DNA of 25,973 nt from CAYZJD01 sp964478455 (GTDB lineage: Bacteria; Acidobacteriota; Terriglobia; Bryobacterales; Bryobacteraceae): assembly GCA_964478455.1 (NCBI GenBank), contig CAYZJD010000013.1:1-25973 (forward strand), given 5' to 3'. The position numbers and the translations under genes were made by a program. The notes under the pieces are model-generated. The model saw only the letters and a program-made list of their open reading frames with translations, was not told the origin of the DNA and ran no database searches. Below, one piece after another: positions 1 to 7,564 of this stretch; the first letter of the stretch is position 1; every line of letters begins with the position of its first letter.

Positions 1-2
1 CG

Positions 3-452
3 CGCCGGTTCTATGACGTCAACCTCCGCCCTGGCTGCTGCACCCCCGAACTCGTACGCGACCTCATGGGCCGGGCCACCGTCGTCAAGCTCAACGAGAC
101 CGAGGCTGAAGAGATCAGCGGCATGCTCGGGGAGACGTATACATCGCGGCAGCAGTTCTGCGAGCGCAATGCCGCCCGCTTCGGCTGGGAAGCGGTTGCG
201 ATCACGCGCGCCGAGCGCGGCTGCGCTGCCTGGATTGGCGGCGACTATGTCGAAGCTCCCGGCTACAGGGTGAAGGTGGCCGACGCCGTCGGCGCCGGCG
301 ACGCCTTCGCCGCTGCCTTTCTCCACGGTCTCAGCGCCGCCTGGGCGCCCGCCCAAGTCGCCGACTTCGCCAACCGGGTTGGCGCGCTGGTCGCTAGCCG
401 CCCCGGGGCGGTGCCGGAGTGGACAGTGGAAGAGGCGCGGGCGGTTGGCTGA
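3..452 (+). CDS. PfkB-family carbohydrate kinase, C-terminal part (5' cut by window edge)
   Basis: The reading frame is open from the left edge, and 149 residues of the C-terminal half are visible. It opens with FYDVNLRPG, the PfkB 'DxNxR' strand, followed by VVKLNETEAEEISGML, the conserved 'NExE' segment. VGAGDAFAAAFLHGL at visible residues 96-110 is the PfkB signature 2; D100 in GAGD is the expected catalytic base that activates the sugar hydroxyl for ATP-dependent phosphorylation. The protein is a soluble sugar kinase of the ribokinase/fructokinase type. The substrate cannot be read, because the N-terminal sugar-binding lid lies outside the window. The gene converges on the phosphodiesterase-like gene, with 17 bases between the two stop codons. 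Confidence 0.9.
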   Translation, partial: RRFYDVNLRPGCCTPELVRDLMGRATVVKLNETEAEEISGMLGETYTSRQQFCERNAARFGWEAVAITRAERGCAAWIGGDYVEAPGYRVKVADAVGAGDAFAAAFLHGLSAAWAPAQVADFANRVGALVASRPGAVPEWTVEEARAVG

Positions 453-469
453 CCCGGCCAGCCGCACGC

Positions 470-1957
470 CTATAGCGTCCTGAGCAAAGCGTGGCCGGGC
501 AGGTCGTCGTGGGGCAGACCGAGGGCAGAGAGGATGGTCGCCGGAATATCGTACGGCTCCACTTTCCTCCGTGGGGGCTGGAGGGTTCCGGTGCCCGGCA
601 CAATGACGGCCAGGGTCCCCTCGGCGTGATCTCCGCTCCGGCCGGTGCCGAATTCGCCCCGGCGGAGGATCTCTCCGAAGAGGGGCGAACGTACGCCGCG
701 ACCTCGCAGTGTCTTCTTTGCCGTCCAGAGGACCACCAGGTCGGGGAAGGCGTCCAGCCTTTCGCCGTCGCCGAGAATCTCGCGCGGCTGGAGGATTGCC
801 CGGATGCAGGGCTCCCCGTCGAGATCCGTAAAACTGCGCAGGCCTTCGCCGATCTCGGCGCAGAGCGCCGCTGCGTCGCCGGGCGCGACACATCCCAGGC
901 GCTCGCGCCCGCGCAGGTTCAGCCGGATGAAGCCGGGCGAATCGGAGGGGAGCGGGAAGGCGCGCGTGCGGCTCCAATCGGCCCTCGGGCTCCAGAGCCT
1001 GGCCGCCAGTTCTCTGGCAAGGGCGTCGGGCATGGCCCCTGCCACCCTTTCGCGCCAGGCTCGCGGCACCCACTCTCGGACCGACGAGACCGGGCTGGAG
1101 ACGGCCGGCGCGCCCAGAACGCGGCGCAGCATCTCCGGCAGCAGATCCACCCAACCGATGACCGGTCCGATGCCCTTCGAGCAAAAGGCCAGGATGTCCG
1201 CGCCGGCGGGCAGGCGTTCGAGGATACGGCCCAGCGCCCGGTCGTAGTCGACCGCGATGTTTGCGATGGCGAGTTCGAGCCGTCGCCTGTCCTCCTCCGA
1301 TAGTCCCAGGTTCTCCAAGAGCGACAGATCGAAGAACTGGTGACTTGCCAGGTGCAGCCCGGCGAAACTGACCCACAGCGCTTCCGGCGGATCGCTTTCG
1401 AGGAAGAACTCGGCGGCCCGCGCCAGCCGCGCGGGCGCGTCGGCCAGCACACGCTGGATCGCCAGCAATCCCTTCACCGTCGGTTGCCCGAATGACTCCT
1501 CGGTCCTGGCCGCGCGGCCGTTGCGGCGCGTCAACTCCCTCAAAGTCTCCGCCTGTGTGCACCAGGGAGGCAACAGCACCCGCTCCCGAAATTGCCAGCC
1601 GCTCACGAGGTACCCATGGCGTGCCGGTTGCGGGAAGCACTCCGGCGGATCAATCACCACCATGCGCCGGCCCGCGTCATCCACGCGTCGGAAGATCGTC
1701 TTCCCCAGGTCGATTTGATGCCAGCTACGGACGCGCTGCTCGCCCGCCGACCACTGAAAGGGGAAATAGACGCCGTGATCGGCCGGCCGCCGGCCAGTGT
1801 ATTCGGACGAATAAGTGACACCGACCAGCGGGTATGAGGCCAGCGGCAGCGAGGTCCCACGCTGAAGCAGCGAGCGGAGCGCCGGCATCCGGCCTGCGTC
1901 GATCAACTCCTCCAGCATCGGCAGGGGAGCAGCGTCCAGGCTGGCAAGCAAGAGCAT
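470..1957 (-). CDS. alkaline phosphatase superfamily / type I phosphodiesterase-like protein, degenerate
   Basis: This 495-residue protein has the general layout of type I phosphodiesterase/nucleotide pyrophosphatases. An N-terminal LLASLDAAPLPML carries a candidate metal Asp. GVTYSSEYTGRRPADHG resembles the nucleophile Thr/Ser loop plus the 'TG..P..HG' segment. A C-terminal GRSGDHAEGTLAVIVPG carries a late metal His. The usual central 'SDHG' metal motif reads FCSKGIGP here, and the 'D.xxH' region reads FAGLHLASHQFFD, so some metal ligands may be missing. No signal peptide is seen. I chose the ATG at 1957: the frame stays open to 2134, but that extension overlaps the divergent GMC gene and reads as arginine-rich noise. 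The substrate is unknown; neighbouring glycosyltransferase and oxidoreductase genes hint at a glycoconjugate role, which is inference. Confidence 0.75.
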   Translation of the reverse strand: MLLLASLDAAPLPMLEELIDAGRMPALRSLLQRGTSLPLASYPLVGVTYSSEYTGRRPADHGVYFPFQWSAGEQRVRSWHQIDLGKTIFRRVDDAGRRMVVIDPPECFPQPARHGYLVSGWQFRERVLLPPWCTQAETLRELTRRNGRAARTEESFGQPTVKGLLAIQRVLADAPARLARAAEFFLESDPPEALWVSFAGLHLASHQFFDLSLLENLGLSEEDRRRLELAIANIAVDYDRALGRILERLPAGADILAFCSKGIGPVIGWVDLLPEMLRRVLGAPAVSSPVSSVREWVPRAWRERVAGAMPDALARELAARLWSPRADWSRTRAFPLPSDSPGFIRLNLRGRERLGCVAPGDAAALCAEIGEGLRSFTDLDGEPCIRAILQPREILGDGERLDAFPDLVVLWTAKKTLRGRGVRSPLFGEILRRGEFGTGRSGDHAEGTLAVIVPGTGTLQPPRRKVEPYDIPATILSALGLPHDDLPGHALLRTL

Positions 1958-1997
1958 AAGTTCCGAATATCCAATGCTACACTGGCTACTCGTGAAA

Positions 1998-2013
1998 GCG
2001 GCAATCTTGCCGC
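1998..2013. promoter_or_regulatory. perfect 7-bp inverted repeat between divergent genes (possible operator)
   Basis: GCGGCAA, a 2-base spacer and TTGCCGC form an exact palindrome in the 77-base gap between the phosphodiesterase-like start (1957, minus) and the GMC start (2035, plus). Its placement fits an operator controlling one or both divergent genes. No regulator gene is adjacent, so the role is inferred from position and symmetry only. Confidence 0.3.
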
Positions 2014-2034
2014 ACGCCTTCAGGCGCCAGGTCA

Positions 2035-3558
2035 ATGGATTCGGGCCGTCACGAAGCGGAGAGAATCGCCTGGGACGTGATCGTCGTGGGCACCGGTCCC
2101 GGCGGCGCGTCGGCCGGCTACGCGCTTGCCTCACCGAATCGCCGCATTCTCTTTCTGGAACAAGGGCCCGACCTGCGCACCGCCGACGCTGTGCGCGGCG
2201 AGTTTGTGGAGAATGTCCCCGGTTTTCACAGCCTCTCGGATGCGGACCGGCGGCGGCGCCTGGCGTGGGGCGGGCGCATGCCGGAGATGATCGAGGACGC
2301 GCGGCGCGGCGACCGCTTTCTCCCGCACATCGGCTACGGCACGGGCGGTTCCTCCGTTCTCTGGGGCATGACGGTGGAGCGCCTCTTTCCGTCGGATTTT
2401 GCGCGCGGCTGGCCGGTCTCCTACGACGAGATGCGCCCTTGGTATGAAGCCGCCGAACGCCTCTTTCGCGTGCGGGGTGCGCCCGATCCGGTACGCGGCG
2501 AGCCCACGCCGCATCTAATGGAGCCGCCGCCGCTTTCGCCCGCCAACGCGGCCGTTTTCGAGACGCTCCGCTCTGAGGGGCTGCACCCCTACCGCCTCCA
2601 CCTCGCGTGCGAGCGGCGTCCGGGATGCACCCTCTGTCACGGGCATCTATGCGGAGTCTCTCCCGCCTGTAAGAACGATGCTCTTCGCAACTGCCTCGAG
2701 CCTGCGCTGGCGCAGGAGGGCAATCAGCTCCTTTGCCGCACGATGGTGACGCACTTGGAGGCGCAATGTCGCTCGGTCACCTGTGTTCATGCGCGCCAGG
2801 AGGACGGCACTCGCCTGCGCCTGCACGGCCGGTTTATGATTCTGGCCGCCGGTGCGCTCGCCACCCCGCGCATTCTGCTGCACTCCGGCGTGGGTAACAG
2901 CTCGGGTCTCGTCGGCCGCTGCCTCATGCGGCACGTCATCGACCTCTACGTGTTGCGCAAGGCGCCGCGGCCGGAGGAACCCAGCGCCGCCAAGGAGCTG
3001 GGCCTCAATGATTTCTACTACAAGGACGGCCGCAAACTTGGCTCGGTCCAGTCCTTCGGCCTCCCTCCGCCGGTTGGATATCTGCGGAACCAGCCCGGTT
3101 TCAACGTCTGGCGCTGGATGGGACCGCTTGCCGGTCCTATCGCCAGAAGGTTCGCCGGCACGCCGATCATTGCCAGCATCTTGGAAGACGAACCCAGGCC
3201 GGAGAACTTTGTCGATACCGCCGGCGGCGGCTGGCGCATGCACTACCGCATCGGCTCGAGCGAGAGGGAGCGCCGCCGGATCCTGCGGCGGCTTGTGCGC
3301 CAGGCCTTCCACAAGTTCGGTCCAGTACGTGGCAGCGGCACCGACGACCGCAAGGGCCTCGGCCATGTCTGCGGCACGTGCCGCTTCGGCAACGACCCCC
3401 GCGCCAGCGTGCTCGACCCCTTTAACCGGGTGCACGACCTCGATAATCTGTACGTCACCGATGCTTCGTTCTTTCCTACGAGCGGGGCCGTGAGTCCCGG
3501 CTTGACGATCATCGCAAACGCCCTCCGCGTAGCCGCCCACATCGGGCAGCGCTGCTGA
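2035..3558 (+). CDS. GMC-type FAD-dependent oxidoreductase
   Basis: The protein has 507 residues. The FAD-binding Rossmann motif VIVVGTGPGG lies at residues 15-24, and YGTGGSSVLWGMTVERL is the flavin-side GMC motif. At the C-terminus, GHVCGTCRFGNDP (catalytic-type His at 444) and NLYVTDASFFPTSGAVSPG form the GMC_oxred_C signature. The position that holds the second catalytic His/Asn in the family is Ser487 here. A cysteine cluster lies in the middle (C192, C198, C201, C206, C212), ending in the family-typical 'ACKNDA'. Members oxidise alcohols or sugars with FAD. No signal peptide is evident. The ATG at 2035 sits after a weak AGG. The GT8 gene follows after 7 bases, so the two are probably co-transcribed. 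The substrate is not predictable from sequence alone. Confidence 0.9.
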   Translation: MDSGRHEAERIAWDVIVVGTGPGGASAGYALASPNRRILFLEQGPDLRTADAVRGEFVENVPGFHSLSDADRRRRLAWGGRMPEMIEDARRGDRFLPHIGYGTGGSSVLWGMTVERLFPSDFARGWPVSYDEMRPWYEAAERLFRVRGAPDPVRGEPTPHLMEPPPLSPANAAVFETLRSEGLHPYRLHLACERRPGCTLCHGHLCGVSPACKNDALRNCLEPALAQEGNQLLCRTMVTHLEAQCRSVTCVHARQEDGTRLRLHGRFMILAAGALATPRILLHSGVGNSSGLVGRCLMRHVIDLYVLRKAPRPEEPSAAKELGLNDFYYKDGRKLGSVQSFGLPPPVGYLRNQPGFNVWRWMGPLAGPIARRFAGTPIIASILEDEPRPENFVDTAGGGWRMHYRIGSSERERRRILRRLVRQAFHKFGPVRGSGTDDRKGLGHVCGTCRFGNDPRASVLDPFNRVHDLDNLYVTDASFFPTSGAVSPGLTIIANALRVAAHIGQRC

Positions 3559-3565
3559 TTCGCTC

Positions 3566-4543
3566 ATGGACACGGTGAACCTGATCACGCTCGCGGACGA
3601 AGAATACGCCATGCCGCTCGCCGTCATGGTGCGGTCCCTGCTCGACCATCTCGCGGCGGAGCGCGCGATTCGCCTCGTCGTCGTGGACGGAGGAATCACA
3701 TCCGCTTCGAAGCGGAGATTGCAGGAATCCTGGCAGGGCTCGGCGGGCTGGGAACGCTGTCAGGTCGGCTACGTGACACCTTGCTACGGGGGCGCGCGAA
3801 AGCTGCCGATTTGGGGGCGCCTGACGCCGCTCACCTATGCGCGACTCAGCGCCGCCGAATACCTGCCCGCCGAGGATGGAAGGGCGATCCTGCTGGACCC
3901 CGACATGCTGGTCCTCACCGATATCGGCGCGCTGGCGGGAACGGACCTCGGCAGCGCCGTCATTGCCGCGACGCAGGATCCGTACATCCCTCGGCTGTCG
4001 TCAGTCGGTGGATTGGTCAACCATGCCGCCTTGGGGCTGAGAGCCGATGACAAGTACTTCAACGCGGGCCTGATGGTCATCGACATGGCGCGCTGGCGGG
4101 CCGAGCGCGTCGGCCCGCGCGCGTTCGCGTTCATCGAGCGCCACTGGCGGACCCTTCAGCAGTACGACCAGGATTCACTCAACGCCGTGCTCGCCGGACG
4201 CTGGAAGGAGCTTAACCCTCGCTGGCAGGTCCAGCCCCGCGCAGTGAACTCCCTTGGCCTCGCCTCCGTGGACGACCCCTTCGTCATCCATTTCAGCGGC
4301 CTGCTGAAGCCCTGGCTTTACCGCGGCCGCACGAGCGCCGACGCGATCTTCTACGAGTTTCTGGGCCGGACGGCGTGGCGCGGTTTTCGCCCGCCGAGGA
4401 CGCTCGGCGCGTGGGCGATGGGTTTGTACGATTCCCCTGCCCGCCGATGGTTTCACCCGCTGGAAAAGCGGGCGCTGACGCTCTGGCGCCGGCTGGCTCG
4501 AAGAAGAGTCTCGCTGCCGCCACCGCCACCGGAAGCGCGATAA
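3566..4543 (+). CDS. glycosyltransferase family 8 protein
   Basis: This 325-residue protein carries the GT8 signatures. NLITLADEEYAMPLAVMVRSLL is the N-terminal nucleotide-sugar fold start. LLDPDMLVLTDI holds the metal-binding DxD (D111, D113). Further on are FNAGLMVIDMARWR, DQDSLNAVL and IHFSGLLKPW, where the His contacts metal and diphosphate in the family. It should transfer a hexose from a UDP-sugar with retention of configuration, in the cytoplasm. It starts 7 bases after the GMC stop with no evident Shine-Dalgarno, consistent with translational coupling. The C-terminal ~50 residues are basic and proline-rich. The acceptor is unknown. LgtC-type lipopolysaccharide transferases and glycogenin-like proteins belong to the same family. 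Confidence 0.9.
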   Translation: MDTVNLITLADEEYAMPLAVMVRSLLDHLAAERAIRLVVVDGGITSASKRRLQESWQGSAGWERCQVGYVTPCYGGARKLPIWGRLTPLTYARLSAAEYLPAEDGRAILLDPDMLVLTDIGALAGTDLGSAVIAATQDPYIPRLSSVGGLVNHAALGLRADDKYFNAGLMVIDMARWRAERVGPRAFAFIERHWRTLQQYDQDSLNAVLAGRWKELNPRWQVQPRAVNSLGLASVDDPFVIHFSGLLKPWLYRGRTSADAIFYEFLGRTAWRGFRPPRTLGAWAMGLYDSPARRWFHPLEKRALTLWRRLARRRVSLPPPPPEAR

Positions 4544-4625
4544 CCACATCGGCTTGTTAAGGCGTTCCACCGATAGGAGATCGCCGCCGCCTTGCCGATC
4601 TGAAGGCGAGAGCTGCGGTCGCGCA

Positions 4626-5651
4626 ATGATCTCGTTGAAAAAGTCGTTGAGTGAGATGGAGCGGTTGGAGGAACTCTTTCGCACTTCCTTACAGTGCTAC
4701 TTGGCGGCCGTCGGCAGCATCGAGGCCCATCAGGTCGAAGCCGGGCGGGACCTGGTGGAGGAACACCGGCGGCGATTGAAGGACCTCCGCCGTAAGGTGG
4801 CTGAGGATCCGGCCATTCCGACCTTGCAGCAGAGCAGCGCGGATCTGGACCGCACGCTGAAGGTCTACTCGGAAACTGCCGGGCAGTTCTTCCGGCAGAG
4901 GCAGGAGGAGATCCGCAAGATCCTCAACATCCTGGCCGAGGCAGCCGAGACACTGAGCGTGCGGACCGACGACCAGGCGTCACAGTTGCGCACGGTGGCC
5001 AGGGACCTGGAGCGGGCAACCGAACTTGAGGACCTCGGCGAGGTGCGCCGCCGCCTGTCGGCCGGCGTGTCGCGGCTGAAGAGCTGCGCGGAACTGCTGC
5101 ACCGTGACAACCGGGCCTCGGCCGAACAGTTGCGCTGCGAGCTGAAGCTGTTCCAACGCCGGTTGGAGCAAGCGGAGTTCCAGGCGGTGACAGACTCGCT
5201 CACGGGACTCGCTAACCGAAGAGCGGCCGAGCGGCTGATCGCCGAGAAGGTCAGGAGCCGCCAGCGCTTCTCTATCATGCTGTTCGATCTTGACCGGTTC
5301 AAGACCGTGAACGACCGTTACGGCCACGCCGCCGGCGATCAGGTCTTGCAGGCATTTTCCCGGAGCCTGGCGGAGCAGTTTCGCGCCGAGGACATCGTCT
5401 GTCGCTGGGGCGGCGACGAGTTCTTGGTGATTGTCTCCTCCATCCCCGGCAACTCCCCGGCCCGCGCCCGGGACGTGGCCCACAACACCCGGGGCCCGTA
5501 TCGGGTTCGCGCCGGTGGAGAAGAATTCACCGTCACCGTCACTTGCTCGGTAGGCGTAGCCGAACACCAGCCGGGGGAAACCAGCGACGAGCTCTTCGCG
5601 CGCGCGGACGCTTTCCTCTATCAGGGCAAAGCAGTCTTGAGCTTGCGCTGA
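4626..5651 (+). CDS. diguanylate cyclase with GGDEF domain and N-terminal coiled-coil region
   Basis: The protein makes cyclic di-GMP from two GTP. The C-terminal GGDEF domain covers roughly residues 190-341. DSLTGLANRRAAE starts the domain, FDLDRFKTVNDRYGHAAGD carries the metal/GTP residues, and the active-site GGDEF is intact at 262-266. RAED at 253-256, five residues before GGDEF, matches the RxxD allosteric inhibitory site, so product feedback is expected. The first ~185 residues are charged and helical, probably coiled coil, with no recognised sensor domain or membrane segment. I chose the ATG at 4626 (MISLKKSLSEMERLEE). The frame is open back to 4554, but that stretch is arginine/proline-rich. 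The end after ADAFLYQGK is slightly short compared with typical 'AKxxGRN' endings. Confidence 0.92.
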   Translation: MISLKKSLSEMERLEELFRTSLQCYLAAVGSIEAHQVEAGRDLVEEHRRRLKDLRRKVAEDPAIPTLQQSSADLDRTLKVYSETAGQFFRQRQEEIRKILNILAEAAETLSVRTDDQASQLRTVARDLERATELEDLGEVRRRLSAGVSRLKSCAELLHRDNRASAEQLRCELKLFQRRLEQAEFQAVTDSLTGLANRRAAERLIAEKVRSRQRFSIMLFDLDRFKTVNDRYGHAAGDQVLQAFSRSLAEQFRAEDIVCRWGGDEFLVIVSSIPGNSPARARDVAHNTRGPYRVRAGGEEFTVTVTCSVGVAEHQPGETSDELFARADAFLYQGKAVLSLR

Positions 5652-5657
5652 GCCCCA

Positions 5658-5681
5658 AGGCGGAGAAAGACTGCTCCGCCT
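5658..5681 (+). terminator. perfect 8-bp stem-loop after the diguanylate cyclase gene
   Basis: AGGCGGAG, an 8-base loop and CTCCGCCT form a perfect stem starting 7 bases after the stop codon. The GC-rich stem is terminator-like, but no T-run follows (GACTCTTCG), so it may be a weak terminator or an mRNA 3'-end stabiliser. Confidence 0.45.
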
Positions 5682-5795
5682 GACTCTTCGCCGCCCACGC
5701 GATTTTCCCGGGCGCTACCATCTTGGTTTGGCGCGGCTCAAGCCGCCCCCGTGGTGGCGAGAATACAGGCCGCGTTGGCTGGAGAGGAAGCTGCT

Positions 5796-6617
5796 TTGCA
5801 CACACCCGGAAACAGGACCGTGCTCATTACCGGAGCCGGAAGGGGCATCGGAAAGCGCCTCGCGATCGGCTTTGCGAGCGCCGGCGACCGCGTGGGCTTG
5901 CTCGCCCGGAGCAAAGCCGAAGTGGACTTGGCGCGGCTGGAGATCGAACACTCCGGGGGCGCGGCTATCCCGATCCAGGCCGACGTGCGCGATTTCGAGG
6001 CCGTTTGCGTGGCGGTGGAGACGGTCCGCCAGGGGTTCGGGCAGGTGGACGTGCTGATCGCCGCGGCTGGAGTGCAGGGGCCCATTGGGCCGTTCTGGGA
6101 GGCCGATCCCGGCGCCTGGGCCAATGCCGTTGGCGTGAATCTGCTCGGTGTGATGCACGCCTGCCCGGCGGTCTTGCCCGGGATGATCCGGCGCCGGCGA
6201 GGCAAAATCATCGTACTCACCGGCGGCGGGACCACGCATCCCCGCCCCAATTTCGCCGCCTACGCCTCGTCCAAGGCGGCGCTGGCGCGCTTTGTCGAAA
6301 CGGTGGCGGAGGAGGTGCGCGAGCACAACGTCCAGATCAACGGCATGTCACCCGGCGGGACCTACACTCACATGACCGACGAGATCCTGCGAGCGGGCGA
6401 GAAGGCCGGCGACAAGGACCTCGCCGACGCCAGGCAGGTGCGGCAGACCGGCGGCGTTCCGCCCGACAGGCAGATCCAACTCGCGCTCTTCCTGGCCTCC
6501 GAACGGTCGAACCACATCACGGGCAAGCTGCTCCACGTCAACGACGACTGGCGGCGTCTGGAGCACGCCAACATCCACCCGGAGATCTACACGCTGCGGC
6601 GTGTGCAGAAGATCTGA
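5796..6617 (+). CDS. SDR-family oxidoreductase
   Basis: This is a 273-residue classical short-chain dehydrogenase/reductase. VLITGAGRGIG near residues 9-19 is the TGxxxGIG NAD(P) motif. NLLGVMHA matches the 'NxxG' segment. YASSK holds the catalytic Tyr156 and Lys160. SPGGTYTHM follows the active site, as in the family. The residue 13 before Tyr, normally the catalytic Ser, falls in a TGGGTT stretch and is Gly here; the nearby Thr residues may replace it. I prefer the TTG at 5796: it has a strong GGAGAGGAAG at 5781-5790 and leaves about eight residues before the Rossmann strand. A GTG at 5751 in the same frame has no ribosome site. The substrate is unknown. Confidence 0.85.
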   Translation: MHTPGNRTVLITGAGRGIGKRLAIGFASAGDRVGLLARSKAEVDLARLEIEHSGGAAIPIQADVRDFEAVCVAVETVRQGFGQVDVLIAAAGVQGPIGPFWEADPGAWANAVGVNLLGVMHACPAVLPGMIRRRRGKIIVLTGGGTTHPRPNFAAYASSKAALARFVETVAEEVREHNVQINGMSPGGTYTHMTDEILRAGEKAGDKDLADARQVRQTGGVPPDRQIQLALFLASERSNHITGKLLHVNDDWRRLEHANIHPEIYTLRRVQKI

Positions 6618-6733
6618 CGCCTGCGCTTGCCGGCAGCCAGAGGCAGACTCCTTGCGCCGGGCGATGGATTGCCCGCGCGCGGCTTGCAGGCACGCCGGAC
6701 TCGATGCGATGATTGTTGCGAATTGGAGGCCTC

Positions 6734-7546
6734 ATGAAGATTGCCCGCCTTGTTCTCGTGTGTTCATTGATTCCTCTCTTTTCGCTGCCCTCGGCGGCGC
6801 AACCGAAAAAGAAGAAGCTGCTCGCCATTGGCGCGGTGAAGGGCTGGCAGCACGATTCGGTGTCGCACGCCTTGGGCACGATCTGGAAGATCGGGCAGGA
6901 ATCGGGGCTGTACGACACTTACATCCGGACCGACACGCAGCTCGTCACCAAGAAGTCGCTGCCCGCCAATGCGAAGAACCTCAACTCGTTCGACGCGATC
7001 TTCTTTTACACGACCGGCGAGCTGGACATGGACGACTCGCAGAAGGCCGACTTTCTTTCCTTCATCCGCGATGACGGCAAGGGCTTCCTCGGCGCCCACA
7101 GCGCCAATGACACCTTCTACAAGTGGCCCGCGTTCGGCGAGCTGATCGGAGGCTATTTCGACGGGCATCCCTGGAACCAGTTCAATGCGCGGTTGATCGT
7201 TGAAGCCCCGGACTTTCCGGGGATGCAACACCTGGCCCGGCCGTACACGGTGTACGACGAGATTTACCAGGCGAAGGAATTCTCGCGGGAGCGGGTGCGC
7301 GTGCTTCTGCGGCTGGACGTCGAAAACGTGGACCTCACGATCAAAGGAGTCAACCGCACGGACAAGGATTTCGCCGTCGCCTGGGCCAGGAACTACGGCA
7401 AAGGCCGCATATACTACAACGGGCTCGGTCATCGTGAGGATGTCTGGGACAAGCCCGAGATCCAGAAGATGTGGCTCGAGGCGACCAAGTGGGCCATGGG
7501 CCTCGTCCCCGGCGACGCCGCGCCGCGCCCGAAGCCGGCTAAGTAG
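6734..7546 (+). CDS. secreted ThuA-domain protein
   Basis: The protein has 270 residues. MKIARLVLVCSLIPLFSLPSAAQ is a signal peptide with a likely cleavage after SAA/Q. The rest is a ThuA-like (glutamine-amidotransferase-like fold) domain. Its marks are GKGFLGAHSANDTFYKWP, LIGGYFDGHPWNQF, VYDEIYQ and the C-terminal FAVAWARNYGKGRIYYNGLGH followed by WLEATKWAMGL. Such periplasmic ThuA proteins are abundant in Acidobacteria and Planctomycetes and are linked to carbohydrate use; a defined reaction is not established. The ATG at 6734 has GGAGG at 6725-6729. The gene continues into the HEAT protein after 18 bases. Confidence 0.9.
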   Translation: MKIARLVLVCSLIPLFSLPSAAQPKKKKLLAIGAVKGWQHDSVSHALGTIWKIGQESGLYDTYIRTDTQLVTKKSLPANAKNLNSFDAIFFYTTGELDMDDSQKADFLSFIRDDGKGFLGAHSANDTFYKWPAFGELIGGYFDGHPWNQFNARLIVEAPDFPGMQHLARPYTVYDEIYQAKEFSRERVRVLLRLDVENVDLTIKGVNRTDKDFAVAWARNYGKGRIYYNGLGHREDVWDKPEIQKMWLEATKWAMGLVPGDAAPRPKPAK

Positions 7547-7551
7547 CCGGC
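7534..7551. repeat. 8-bp inverted repeat spanning the ThuA stop codon
   Basis: GCCGGCTA, AG and TAGCCGGC form an exact palindrome whose right arm begins with the TAG stop codon of the ThuA gene. It could form a small hairpin at the 3' end of that message, upstream of the GTG of the next gene. No T-run follows. Function is unproven. Confidence 0.3.
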
Positions 7552-7564
7552 GGGCGCCTGTAGC

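Noticed and set aside
1958..2134. N-terminal extension of the phosphodiesterase-like gene
   Set aside because: It overlaps the GMC start and encodes an Arg/Pro-rich stretch unlike the rest of the protein. ATG 1957 begins at the expected first beta strand.
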